A DNA stretch of 64,000 nucleotides from Botryotinia globosa (Eukaryota > Ascomycota > Leotiomycetes > Helotiales > Sclerotiniaceae). The stretch spans positions 124,001-188,000 of the forward strand of contig RCSZ01000007.1 in the NCBI GenBank assembly GCA_014898425.1, written 5' to 3'. Of this stretch, positions 22,684 to 33,977 are shown piece by piece (position 1 is the stretch's first letter; each line of letters begins with the position of its first letter). The translations under genes were made by a program, and so were the position numbers. The notes beneath the pieces were generated by a model. The model was not told where the DNA came from. It saw only the letters and a program-made list of their open reading frames with translations, and searched no databases.

Positions 22684-24624
22684 TTACCTTGAACGACTTC
22701 GCTTGACTGCTGGAGCCCATTCCGAGACATCGCTGTCATCGCCGGAGTCGTTGTCGCTAGAGCTATCGCTGGAGATCGCGATAGCCTTTCTTGCGTTTCT
22801 CTTAATCTCGACTCGAGATTTCTTGACTGGCCTGGGGCTAGGCTTGAACTGTGGTGCGCGTCCTGCGGTGTTAACAAGAACGGTGTCGTTGTCAGCATCT
22901 AAGACCGTCTCATCGACTTCAAACTCAGCATCATCGTCCTCGTCAACCTCAGCTGCCTTTCGCTTGTTATTCTTCATTCTGGGTTGTCTGACGAGTGGAG
23001 CTTCGGAATCCGATGCATTTCCCCCAACTTGCTTGTCCTTTCTGTTGGTGAGACCAGCAACAAAAAGATCAAGGTTGTTCAGGTGCTTGTCGATGGAGTT
23101 TGCATTTGGACGACTGTCGCGAAACTTTTGTCGATTGCGGGGTTCAAGCTCCAAGGCCTTGGCGGTCAAAGCATAGCTAAGGGTATTCTCGTAACTATAT
23201 CTATGGCGAGGGGCGGTGGTACCTTGGCTTGCGAAGTTTCCCTCTGCGTGGCGGATGAACTTCCCGACGACTTTCTTCATCTCGAGGTGATCTCGTGTGA
23301 TAGCCATCTTGTTTCGACCCTCAGGGAAGATACGATAATCAGGTCTAACGTTGAAATTGGCACAGATGAAGGAGAAGTCGAGGAATTTTTCGAGGCAGTA
23401 GAGATGAACATGTCCGGCGTTGTGGAAAGGATCGGTGACAACTGGATCGGATGACTGTTCATCGAAGGCGACTCGGTAGTGTCCCTTGTGAATGGTGCCG
23501 TTGCGGACTGGGCAGTCTTCAAAGCGGCATTTGTCGGAGTTTTGATGCGAGTAGCGTGCGGCGGAATCGGATGGGACGCTTTGAACCCAGAGTGTGAGTC
23601 CAGAGTTTTTGGTGTGTCTTTGTCCCTGGCCTGTGTGACCCGGATGGTTGAAGATGAACTCTTGTATCTGATTGACCGTGTAGCGAACATGTGGCTTTAA
23701 CTCTCCATCCTTGGTGTACTGGAAAGGATGCACGCCGGCACGGTTGGGCGTTCCCCAACTTCTAGGTGGTTGTGCGAGCGGAGTGTAGAACCTGGATGGG
23801 TTCATCGACTGGATATTCTTGCTGCGCTTGTTTTTACCTTGTGTTGTCGCGTTGGGCTTGATCCATTTCTTTCCAGGTACCTTGATGGGTCTGACGGGAG
23901 TTTCACGTTCTTTTGGTGCAGGTCCTGCTGCTTGTGTTGACTCGGGTTCATCTTCGTTGTCTGAGAGCGCGAAATTCTCTGCGTCATATTCGTAGTCCGA
24001 TAAGGCAAGATCTTCTGGATCTTCTGGATCTTGTTCGATGGAGATGGCAAGAGCCTTACCCTTACCCTTGGATGTCTCGCGCTTTTTGTTTGGCTGTTGC
24101 TCGAACCCAAAGGGCTCACTGGTGTCAATGCCGCTAGCCATGAATTGAAGGATTTCATCGTCAAATTCTCTGCGTCGTTTGACTCCTTGCAGAAGTGCCG
24201 CCGTGACGTATCGGGGTAATCGACCAGCTTGATCAATGATGTGTAAAGGATAAGCTGCGTCAGGAAAGTCATTCAAGACAGAGTTCTGATAATGAGGGGG
24301 AAACTCAAAAGGAGCGGGGACGTGTTGAACTGGTTGCATGGTGCCAGTGAAGCCTTGGTTAAAGAACTGAGGATTGACTGCTGCATTGTCAGTAATGTGA
24401 GGAAGGGGTAACTCAACTTGAGTGGGATTTCCTTGCATCTCTTCACCTGGAAGGTTGAGGTAATCTTCAAACTGGAAGGCTTGAGGAGGAGCTTGAACGG
24501 CTTGAGGAGGAGCTTGAACGGCTTGATCATCTTCGACGGGGTAGATAGGAGAGTGGAGATCAACTCCATCGAGGAATTGATATTGATCGTCGAGAAAGTA
24601 ATCGTTGTAGTAGATTTCCGACAT
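22684..24624 (-). CDS. Protein of unknown function, nuclear-looking, possible zinc-binding core
   Basis: Single-exon frame of 646 aa; I do not recognise the family. The first 150 residues are Gln/Pro-rich, with a repeated AVQAPPQ heptad-like motif. Residues about 180-270 alternate acidic Asp/Glu clusters with basic KKRETSKGKGK and RPIKVPGKKW stretches. The only compact-looking part is about residues 290-500. It has KCRFEDCPVRNGTIHKGHYR near 368-387 and HNAGHVHLYCLEKFLDFSF near 400-418; these Cys and His residues could form a metal site. The C-terminus is strongly charged, with KNNKRKAAEVDEDDDAEFE, KKSRVEIKRNARK and a Ser/Asp tail ending KRSRSR, consistent with nuclear localisation and phospho-regulation. 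The stop codon overlaps a perfect donor AG|GTAAGT, so a further 3' exon is possible. No function is assigned. Confidence 0.7.
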   Translation of the reverse strand: MSEIYYNDYFLDDQYQFLDGVDLHSPIYPVEDDQAVQAPPQAVQAPPQAFQFEDYLNLPGEEMQGNPTQVELPLPHITDNAAVNPQFFNQGFTGTMQPVQHVPAPFEFPPHYQNSVLNDFPDAAYPLHIIDQAGRLPRYVTAALLQGVKRRREFDDEILQFMASGIDTSEPFGFEQQPNKKRETSKGKGKALAISIEQDPEDPEDLALSDYEYDAENFALSDNEDEPESTQAAGPAPKERETPVRPIKVPGKKWIKPNATTQGKNKRSKNIQSMNPSRFYTPLAQPPRSWGTPNRAGVHPFQYTKDGELKPHVRYTVNQIQEFIFNHPGHTGQGQRHTKNSGLTLWVQSVPSDSAARYSHQNSDKCRFEDCPVRNGTIHKGHYRVAFDEQSSDPVVTDPFHNAGHVHLYCLEKFLDFSFICANFNVRPDYRIFPEGRNKMAITRDHLEMKKVVGKFIRHAEGNFASQGTTAPRHRYSYENTLSYALTAKALELEPRNRQKFRDSRPNANSIDKHLNNLDLFVAGLTNRKDKQVGGNASDSEAPLVRQPRMKNNKRKAAEVDEDDDAEFEVDETVLDADNDTVLVNTAGRAPQFKPSPRPVKKSRVEIKRNARKAIAISSDSSSDNDSGDDSDVSEWAPAVKRSRSR

Positions 24625-26841
24625 GTTGTTAATTTAGCAGCTCAGCTGTACTAAATGGATTGAATGTAGTAAAAGATTTATGTTTTTGGGGAATTATCTC
24701 AAAAGGCAATGCTAGAGAAGTGTGTTTGAGGCTGCTAGAGGATTGTAGATGAGAGAGGTAGTTGTATATGAGGAAAGAAAAGAGAGGACAATAGGGATTG
24801 TCAACGAGCTTATATGCTGAAATTGATGCTTTGTTTCTCGATTGTATTGTTATTTCTTTGTATATACATTGACAAAGAGTCTGTTGAGCGGGTTCTCTAC
24901 TTTATAAAGAGAAGTGAACTATGGCAGATGTTCACCAGAAACAACAATAGGATTGACTCGGTCAATAAAGGAGAGCACTGATTTTCTTTATACCTTGACC
25001 ACTGGCAGGAGAGACGACATTGTCTTCTCTCGGATCTAATACCCATCATTATGGACAAAGATACAGTCTCTTGATATTTCCTTCCATCTTCCGACCTACC
25101 TGTTTGATTGTTGTATAAAGCCAAGATGATACCGATATAGAACTGGCGTCTTGATACGACTGAGCCATACTGTTGAATCAAAAGGGCTTGATTCAAATTT
25201 GCAGTATGCACTAGCTCAATATAGTGCCATAATATATGCGGCAGACAACGCAATTGGCTGCCTGTAATTCCGATCAAACGGGTTGCAAGAATTGCGATAA
25301 AAAGTTTACTGGTTGAAGAACTTTTGAGAATTAGCTTGCGTTTCATCAATATGAATGAGGCAATTTAGAATGAGGTTTGAACAACAATAATCAGAAGGTC
25401 TCCAAGATAATCAACATACAGCACAAGGCCGTTCAGAACAGGTCTGTGTATCTTGTTTGTAACATCATGTTGTTGTAACCCAAAATGGGAAAGAAGAAAG
25501 TACGGACAAAGGTGTAATAAATATAGACATACCAATAATAAAAGAGCTGTGAACATGATTGAGCAAGTCATGAAATTAGCACTATAGCACGGATCTTGTG
25601 ATCAAAAGTCGGAGTCCTGTTAGTAAAGGCTCCAATTGAGGTTTCGCAGATGTTCAAGGCAAAAATATGAACAAAATTGATGCAGGAGCTTCTCCGCAAT
25701 TGCAACAATAGAATGAATCTATCTCGGAGATTGTGACAATTGAGAATAGAGCAAAGATATATAATCGAAGGATGTATAAACCAACAGTATGAATTTATAT
25801 TGTTGAAGGTGCAATCATTGAGATTGAAGGTTGTTGGGGAAGTATAGAAAGGAATGAGAATTTTTCTACCACCAAAATTTATAGATGAGAAGAAATTATA
25901 AAAGCTTTTCAAGGGTTGTGGTCCGTGCCGAGTTAGCTCAGTATTTTCAGAGTCACGTGATAACAATGATGATAATTTGAGCATTGGAATGTATGAATGA
26001 ATTGGCTCGAGGATGGATGAACAGTCATGGAAATTTGATTGGTTCATAATAATTGTAAGACATAGTCACCGGTCTCCCTGATCGACTTCAGCAACATGAA
26101 ATTCCCCATGTATTGATAATATGCCATATGTATGCTGTGATGTAAGGGGGTAGGTACCTTTTCCCCATGGGAAATATTCATTGACTTGAAGAAAGTTTGT
26201 TATGTCTACTCTACCTACCTACCTACCTACCTACCTACCGGTACATGATGTTCTTACATATGATATAAGCAAACATGAACCTTCCTTTTGTCGTGATTTA
26301 CTTTGAGAAATAGAAAATGTGTGACCTCCAAAATCAGAATTATCCTTTCCTTCCAAGGTTGTCCCCACTTCTTCTCGAAATATTCCCAACTTCACTCCAC
26401 ACAGCACTCGTACACTTGACTGCTGACTGGTAGACTGGACGACTGGCAACCTGATCGGCTATTCTTCTACCTATTTGTCCGAATTCCCGAGTCCCTGAAT
26501 ACGAATGGAAACATCAACGGTCGGTAGGTCGGTCCATTCAGAATAGGCACAGAGTAGAATAGAAAATCAGGGCATGACGAAAGTGTGAAAGTGTGAAAGT
26601 GTGAAGATCTAAATCCTTATTCAGTATGCTTCTGCTGCCGATTTTCATTTTCGAGTAACCATCCATTATTTGCATCTTTCCTACCATCCTATCTATCCTT
26701 CTCTCTATCTGAGCTTCAAGCTTCATGTTTCTATCCACCTACCATACTTTAATCCCTCCTTGAAACCTTAATTTTGCGACTTTCTTCTCGACTTCTTGTA
26801 CCCTCGTTTGCTCATACCGCTTGATACAATATACACCAAAG
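24625..26841. other. Intergenic region with weak hint of a minus-strand transcript
   Basis: No gene can be supported firmly. Minus-strand sequence from about 25900 down to 24900 shows TATA-like elements, CT-rich stretches, CTAAC-AG acceptor-like sites and GTATGT donors around a hydrophobic MTCSIMFTALLLL peptide, but no coherent spliced frame was found. An ACCT tract lies at 26210-26239. The right end is the promoter of the Cps1/Dip2 gene. Confidence 0.4.
26210..26239. repeat. (ACCT)n microsatellite
   Basis: About seven uninterrupted copies of CTAC/ACCT, ending in CGGTAC. Confidence 0.9.
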
Positions 26842-29800
26842 ATGGAGGAGAATAACCCGGAATTGCAGGCAAAGCTGCAGGAATTGGAACATGAGCTGGA
26901 GGTTAGTGATGGCGTTTCCAACAACGGGGGACTTGATTTAGCAGCGTCGCGTGTGCTCTTGTGCCAGATATATGCAGGGTGTCATTTTTCGGGATAGATC
27001 AAATGGATTCTAGAGCCAGTTTGCTGATACAACTTTTGCTTTAGGAAGGGGATATCACGGAGAAGGGGTATGTTTTCCCCAGGCTATGCTAGAATCACTC
27101 AATGCCATTCCAACATTTCTGATTTATCGAACACAGGTATCAAAAGCGACGCACATTTCTACTTTCACAATATATGGGATCTTCGACGATATCTGCGGAA
27201 CTAAAAGGGCTGCGCATACATGCTCCTGATGACAGCATACACCCCTCAAATGATGGTTCACGCTCTGCATCGCTTGCTGCCCTCAATTCGAACTTAAACA
27301 TCCCAAGTGGGGGCGATTTCTACCCCTCACAAAACTATGGCGCATCACAACTTTCCGGTCGAACAGCTACGATGGCGAGTGATGCAGGAAGCTTTGGGGC
27401 GAATAGAGCGCAAGATGGGCGGACTTTTTCATACGCCGGTAGACATCAAGATTTAAGACTGGCAGTGCATAATCCCACCCAAAGGCATAGCTCTTATAGC
27501 CAGAACTCCGCATATCAGCCTGGCTCTCCAGCGACTGGAGACTATCAACAAGACCGTCCAAATGAGCCAAGTATGAGAATAGGATCCATGGCTTCGGGTA
27601 CAAATTATGCTTTTAATCCGGCTCACCAAACTGGGTATGTGGAACATCCGGGAGAAGTTTACGATCCAAATCACGGAGGGGCGATGATGGATTCTCATGG
27701 CACCATGCTTGGGGAGTCGCAACAAGGATATTTCTCGGATTTCGCAGGACAACAAGGATACGATATCAATGGACCAATTTCCTATGGTGGAGGGCCACAT
27801 CGATATTCTTCTAGTGACGCATTCTCTCCATCAGCAGCGATGGCACCACCGATGCTGACCACCAGCGATTTACCCCCTCCTGATGCCCTAGAATATCAGA
27901 TGCCCCTTGAACCTCGGGATGTCCCATTTGCTGTCTATGACCCGCATGATAGAAATACTCCCATGTCTAAATTCGACAACATTGCAGCCGTGTTAAGGCA
28001 CCGGGGAAAGGCGAGGGCAAAGATGCCAGCGTACTGGGTTTTGGACAATAAAGGAAAAGAAATTGCTTCTATAACTTGGGAGAAACTTACTAGCCGAGCC
28101 GAGAAAGTTGCGCAAGTAATCAGAGACAAGAGTTCTCTTTACAGAGGTGATCGAGTCGCTTTGATATATCGCGAATCCGAAATCATCGAATTTGCAATTG
28201 CTTTGCTTGGATGTTTTATTGCTGGAGTAGTGGCAGTCCCTATTAATGATCTTGACGATTATGCAAAACTTAATACGATACTGACCTCTACACAAGCACA
28301 TCTTGCACTGACTACTGACAACAATTTGAAAACCTTCCAACGAGATATTACGACACAGAAGCTCAATTGGCCAAGAGGGGTAGAGTGGTGGAAAACTAAC
28401 GAGTTTGGAAGCTGGCATCCAAAGAAAAAGGATGATGCACCACCTTTGACTGTCCCAGATTTGGCTTATATTGAATTTTCTCGAGCCCCCACGGGCGATC
28501 TTCGCGGTGTAGTGATGAGCCATCGAACAATCATGCATCAGATGGCATGTCTCAGTGCTATCATATCAACAGTGCCGGTTGGAGGGCAAGGCGACACTTT
28601 TAATCCCGAATTAAGAGATAAAAATGGAAGGTTAATGGCTGGCGGTAGCAGTCGCGGCGAGATCTTGCTATCTTATCTAGACCCACGACAAGGTATTGGT
28701 ATGATTCTGGGTGTTTTATTGACTGTATACGGTGGTCACACAACTGTCTGGCTTGAAAGTAAGGCTGTTGAGACGCCTGGTCTCTATGCGCATCTCATCA
28801 CAAAATACAGAGCAACCCTCATGGTAGCCGATTACCCAGGTCTAAAGCGGGCAGCTTATAATTACCAGCAAGATCCAATGACGACGCGAAATTTCAAAAA
28901 GGGAATGGAGCCAAACTTTCAAAATGTCAGGTTATGTCTAATAGATACTTTGACAGTCGACAGCGAATTTCACGAAGTTCTAGCAGATCGATGGTTACGA
29001 CCAATGCGAAATCCTCGTGCACGAGAATTAGTGGCTCCTATGCTATGTCTACCAGAACATGGTGGAATGGTAATCAGTATGCGAGATTGGTTGGGTGGCG
29101 AAGAGCGTATGGGGTGCCCTTTGAAATTAGACATAGGATCAGATGGAGATTCTATAGAGGAAAAATCCGAAGAGAAAGAGAAGGCAACTGGTAACGGCTT
29201 TGGAAGTCTTATAGGAGGCGGAACAGTAGCTCCTGCCGAACAAAAAGGAAGAACAGAATTAAGCGAAGTTCTTCTTGATCGGGAAGCACTCAAAACCAAT
29301 GAAGTTGTTGTGGTCGCTATCGGCGAAGAAGCACGCAAGAAAGCTAGTAGCGAGCCAGGGACAGTCCGTTGCGGTGCTTTTGGTTTCCCAATACCTGATG
29401 CAACCCTGGCGGTAGTAGATCCCGAAACTGGTCTTTTAGCCTCACCGCATTCAGTGGGAGAAATTTGGGTAGACTCTCCATCATTATCAGGGGGCTTCTG
29501 GGCCTTACCAAAACACACAGAACAAATCTTCCATGCTCGACCATACAAATTTGAGCAAGGAGATCCAACTCCGATGATGGTAGAGCCAGAATTTCTTCGA
29601 ACAGGACTCCTTGGAACAGTAATTGAGGGCAAGATCTTCGTTCTTGGTCTGTATGAGGATCGTCTTCGTCAGAAGGTCGAATGGGTCGAGCATGGTCATG
29701 AAGTTGCAGAACATCGATACTTCTTTGTGCAACACATAATTGTGAGCATCATGAAGAATGTACCTAAAATATACGATTGTTCGGCATTTGATGTTTTCGT

Positions 29801-32733
29801 CAATGACGAACATCTTCCAATAGTTCTGTTAGAATCGCCATCAGCGTCAACAGCACCTGCCACTTCTGGTGGACCTCCACGTCAACTTGATACTGCGCTT
29901 CTAGACTCACTATCAGAGAGATGCATGGAAGTACTAATGCAAGAGCACCATTTGAGAGTCTATTGTGTTATGATTACAGCACCAAATACTCTCCCAAAAG
30001 TTTTGAAGTGTGGGAGAAGAGAGATTGGTAACATGCTTTGTCGTCGAGAGTTTGATCTTGGCAATCTTCCTTGTGTGCATGTTAAATTCGGAGTTGAACG
30101 CGCGGTACTTAATCTACCTATTGGCGTGGATCCAATCGGCGGCATTTGGTCACCACTGGCTGCGCAAGCTCGTGAAGATATATTATCTCCTGGCGACAAA
30201 CAATACTCCGGAATTGATCGTCGCGAAGTGGTAATTGATGACCGGACGTCTACACCACTCAACAACTTTTTAAGCATAGTCGACTTATTGCAATGGCGTG
30301 TGGCGCGACAAGCTGATGAATTATCCTACTGCACTATAGATGGCCGAGGTAAAGAAGGAAAAGGAATTACCTGGAAGAAATTCGACACGAAAGTGGCTGC
30401 TGTAGCTATGTATCTCAAGAATAAGGTCAAGATAAGACATGGTGATCATCTAATACTCATGTATACGCATTCAGAAGATTTTGTCTATGCAACACACGCA
30501 TGTTTTTGCTTAGGAGCGACAGCCATACCTATGGCTCCTCTTGATCAGAATCGACTGAACGAAGACGCACCGGCATTTTTACATATGGTCTCAGACTACC
30601 GTGTGAAGGCAGTTTTGGTTAATCAAGATGTTGACCATCTGATGAAACAAAAGGCAGTCTCCCAACATCTTAAACAATCTGCACAAGTTCTTAAGGTATC
30701 GGTACCGAGCATATACAATACTTCAAAACCACCTAAGCAAAACAGTGGCTGCAGAGATCTTGGCCTTACGATGTTACCAGGTTGGGTTCAGCCAGGGTAT
30801 CCAGCTCTTGTTTGGACATATTGGACTCCTGATCAACGTAGGATCGCAGTGCAATTAGGTCATGATACCATCATGGGTATGTGCAAAGTACAAAAAGAAA
30901 CTTGTCAAATGACAAGCTCGAGGCCTGTTCTAGGTTGTGTGAGAAGTACAACTGGTTTAGGTTTCATCCACAGTGTCCTTATGGGTATTTTTGTTGGGGC
31001 ACCAACTTACCTGGTCTCTCCTGTCGAATTCGCACAAAATCCAGTATCGTTGTTCTTAACTCTTTCGCGGTACAAGATCAAAGATACTTATGCCACACCA
31101 CAAATGCTTGACCATGCGATGGCCGTAATGCCAGGGAAGGGATTTACCCTCCACGAATTAAAAAACATGATGATTTCTGCCGAGGGAAGACCTCGAGTTG
31201 ACGTTTTCCAAAAAGTACGCCTTCATTTTGCTGCGACTGGTTTAGACCGCACCGCTATCAATACGGTCTATTCGCACGTTTTAAATCCAATGATTGCATC
31301 TCGTTCATATATGTGTATTGAGCCGATTGAGTTATGGCTGGACACTCAAGCCTTACGCAGAGGTATGATCTATCCTGTCGATCCAGAATCTAATCCAAAG
31401 GCCCTATTGGTTCAAGATTCCGGTATGGTGCCTGTATCGACTCAAATAGCCATTGTCAACCCAGAGAGCCGCTGTCTTTGTCATGAAGGTGAATACGGTG
31501 AAATTTGGGTAGAGTCAGAAGCGTGCGTCAGAGCTTTCTATGGGTCTAAAGATGCTTTTGACTCGGAAAGATTTGATGGACGTACTGTGGATGGTGATCC
31601 TAATGTACAGTATGTTCGGACAGGAGATCTAGGCTTTCTACACAATGTCAGTCGACCTATAGGGCCAAATGGTGCGCAAGTCGAGATGCAAGTACTATTC
31701 GTTCTAGGCAGTGTTGGAGAAACATTCGAAATCAATGGCCTGAGTCATTTCCCTATGGATATTGAGAGTTCTGTGGAAAAATGTCATCGTAACATTGTTC
31801 CTGGAGGATCGTAAGTTTTTTCCCCCTATTGATCTACCAAAGCCTTAGAGACTAACAGAACTTAGTGCCGTATTTCAAGCAGGCGGGCTTATTGTTGTGC
31901 TTGTGGAAGTAGGAAGAAAATCCTACCTTGCCTCCATCGTACCCGTCATCGTAAACGCAATCCTTAACGAACATCAAATCGTCGTCGATATAGTTGCTTT
32001 TGTCAACAAAGGCGATTTTCCCAGATCTAGACTGGGAGAAAAGCAAAGGGGTAAGATTTTAGCGACTTGGGTCACACGCAAAATGCGTACAATGGCACAA
32101 TTCGGTATCCGAGATGCCGAAGGGGGTCTGTCGGATGTTACAGAGACAATGGAGCCACGAAGCGGTATTCCTAGTGTCCGAAATGGCAGCGTAATCGCCA
32201 GCAGTCTTCGTAATGTTGAACCTGCTCCTCAGATTGTTGAAGAGCAGGAACGCGAACGTCAGCGTGCCGTCTCACAACACAGCTTTGCGCCTCTCCCAAC
32301 TGGCATTTCAGAAATGCCAGCGGATAATTATGATGAACCTCCAATGAGATCATCTCATGAAGTTAATTTCGGCATGAGAAATAATGATGATACACCTCCT
32401 GCAAATCCACAACCAAATAATTTCGAGACGTCGGGCCATAATTTTGATGGCGGAAATATCAATTTTGATAGTCCGTATTCTGATTTTGTAGTTCCAGGAT
32501 TTGGACCTAGTGCTGGTCAACCTCCAGTGATTGGTCCAAAACCGGGGATGGATATGGGAATAGATGTAGGTGGACCAAGTGATGGGGGGAATGATCAGTG
32601 GAGTTTACCGAGTCAGCAGCAGCAAGGAGGTGCACAGGGAGCAAGTGGATTTGGGGGATTGAGGGTTCATAATATGGATGATGATGATGACTGGAAGAAC
32701 ACTTTAATGCATTATAACCGGGCTAATCAATAG
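26842..32733 (+). CDS. CPS1: Cps1/Dip2-family protein with two AMP-binding (adenylate-forming) domains
   Basis: Four exons: 26842-26901, 27045-27067, 27137-31810 and 31866-32733, about 1874 aa. The first two exons encode MEENNPELQAKLQELEHELE and EGDITEKG, which read straight into YQKRRTFLL. This is the DMAP1-binding-like N-terminal helix pair of Dip2 proteins and fixes the start codon. A Gly/Ser/Gln-rich disordered region reaches about residue 300. Two large FAAL/acyl-CoA-synthetase-like domains then follow, about 305-960 and 1075-1690. The phosphate-loop motif of each is diverged: FSRAPTGDLRGVVMSH in the first and YWTPDQRRIAVQLGH in the second. The C-terminus ends in a disordered Asn/Pro/Gly-rich tail. 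In fungi Cps1 is linked to virulence, and Dip2 proteins to lipid metabolism; the role here is by family. Confidence 0.92.
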
Positions 32734-33977
32734 AGTGATTGAGCTGAGGCGTATGTGGATCTATATTTTGGGGGGGGGGGGTAGTAGGTAGAGAAGCACG
32801 ATACTTAGAGAAAGGGGGGGGTGAATATAAGGGACTTGACTACCCTTATGGACTTTTTGAGCGATAATATCCTAGACCGGGACTATATATTGCATGGGTT
32901 GATAGCATTTGGAAGAGCGAAAACATCGATGGAGCAAAACACTTGATTCAAGATATCAATAAAAGTACTATTGTCAATGCGTCTGCACTTGTGAATGTTT
33001 GTAAATGAAATGAGATGAGATGGGATAGTTATTGATGCTTATTTGCTGAGGTAAGATTATGTGTAGACAGACTAGATTCGTCACAGCGTGGTTGATACAA
33101 TAGTTGTGAATATATTTCGTACCTACAAATGCATAGTGAAACAGCCCAAGAAAGTCTCAAGCTTGCAGGCAATAATCATGATTCTACTTGTAGTCTAGTC
33201 GGTGATGCCACCATGCATGCCTAACATTTATGCATCAAATAGTTGCAGTAGTGTATTGACGCGCGATCCCGATGCCCGACTCTCGGTCTCGAGTTTCCCG
33301 AATTGAGATATGGATTGCAGGTTTCAATCCTACAGATATGAATTAGATGGATAAAACAAGAGTCGAAAATCGACATGTGTAACACAATGCAATGCAACAA
33401 ATATCGTACGGACTCGGAGTTAGTGATCAGAATATCTAACTAATGCACACCCTAAATATCACGTGGAACCTACCGTTACGCATCCGTTTATGGAAAGCCT
33501 CAACAAGTTCTCTCTCTCTCGAACAAAGGAACTGTAGCAAACCCCCTCGCCATACTCGTGCTCAAAAGATAGCAAAGAACAAAGAAATTGGAATGCAGCG
33601 ACGAATCTCGTGCGTGTCCCACCGGTCGAGCGAAGACAAAGAGGATAGGAGAAGTAAGGGAAGAGGGAGGGAAAGAAAAAAAGTTAAAAAGCCAACGAGA
33701 AGTTCTGCTTCTTTTCTTGATCACAACATAAATACGGATACTGTTGTTATACTGCTTGACGAAGATACGGCTGCAGCAGTATCGCTATTGGTATATCTAC
33801 GGCGACTTTTAATTTTTCCTCAATTTTTCCTCAATTTTTGAGGGAAGTCTTCATACATATATTTCTTGAGGCGAGATTCGCGAACATCACCATATTTGTT
33901 GCATTTGGAGATCATCGACAGATTTGAAAGAATCGTGATCGAGGGTAACAAAGCAGAGTACAAGAAAATAGGCAAAC
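32734..33977. other. Intergenic region between tandem genes
   Basis: Holds the 3' flank of Cps1/Dip2 and the promoter of the phosphodiesterase gene. Two G-runs occur near 32770-32782 and 32813-32821. No convincing coding region is seen; the frame at 33443-33841 is a basic low-complexity translation. Confidence 0.5.

Noticed and set aside
33443..33841. 132-aa basic frame upstream of the phosphodiesterase gene
   Set aside because: Compositionally biased, no domain, and overlaps the probable promoter and 5' UTR.
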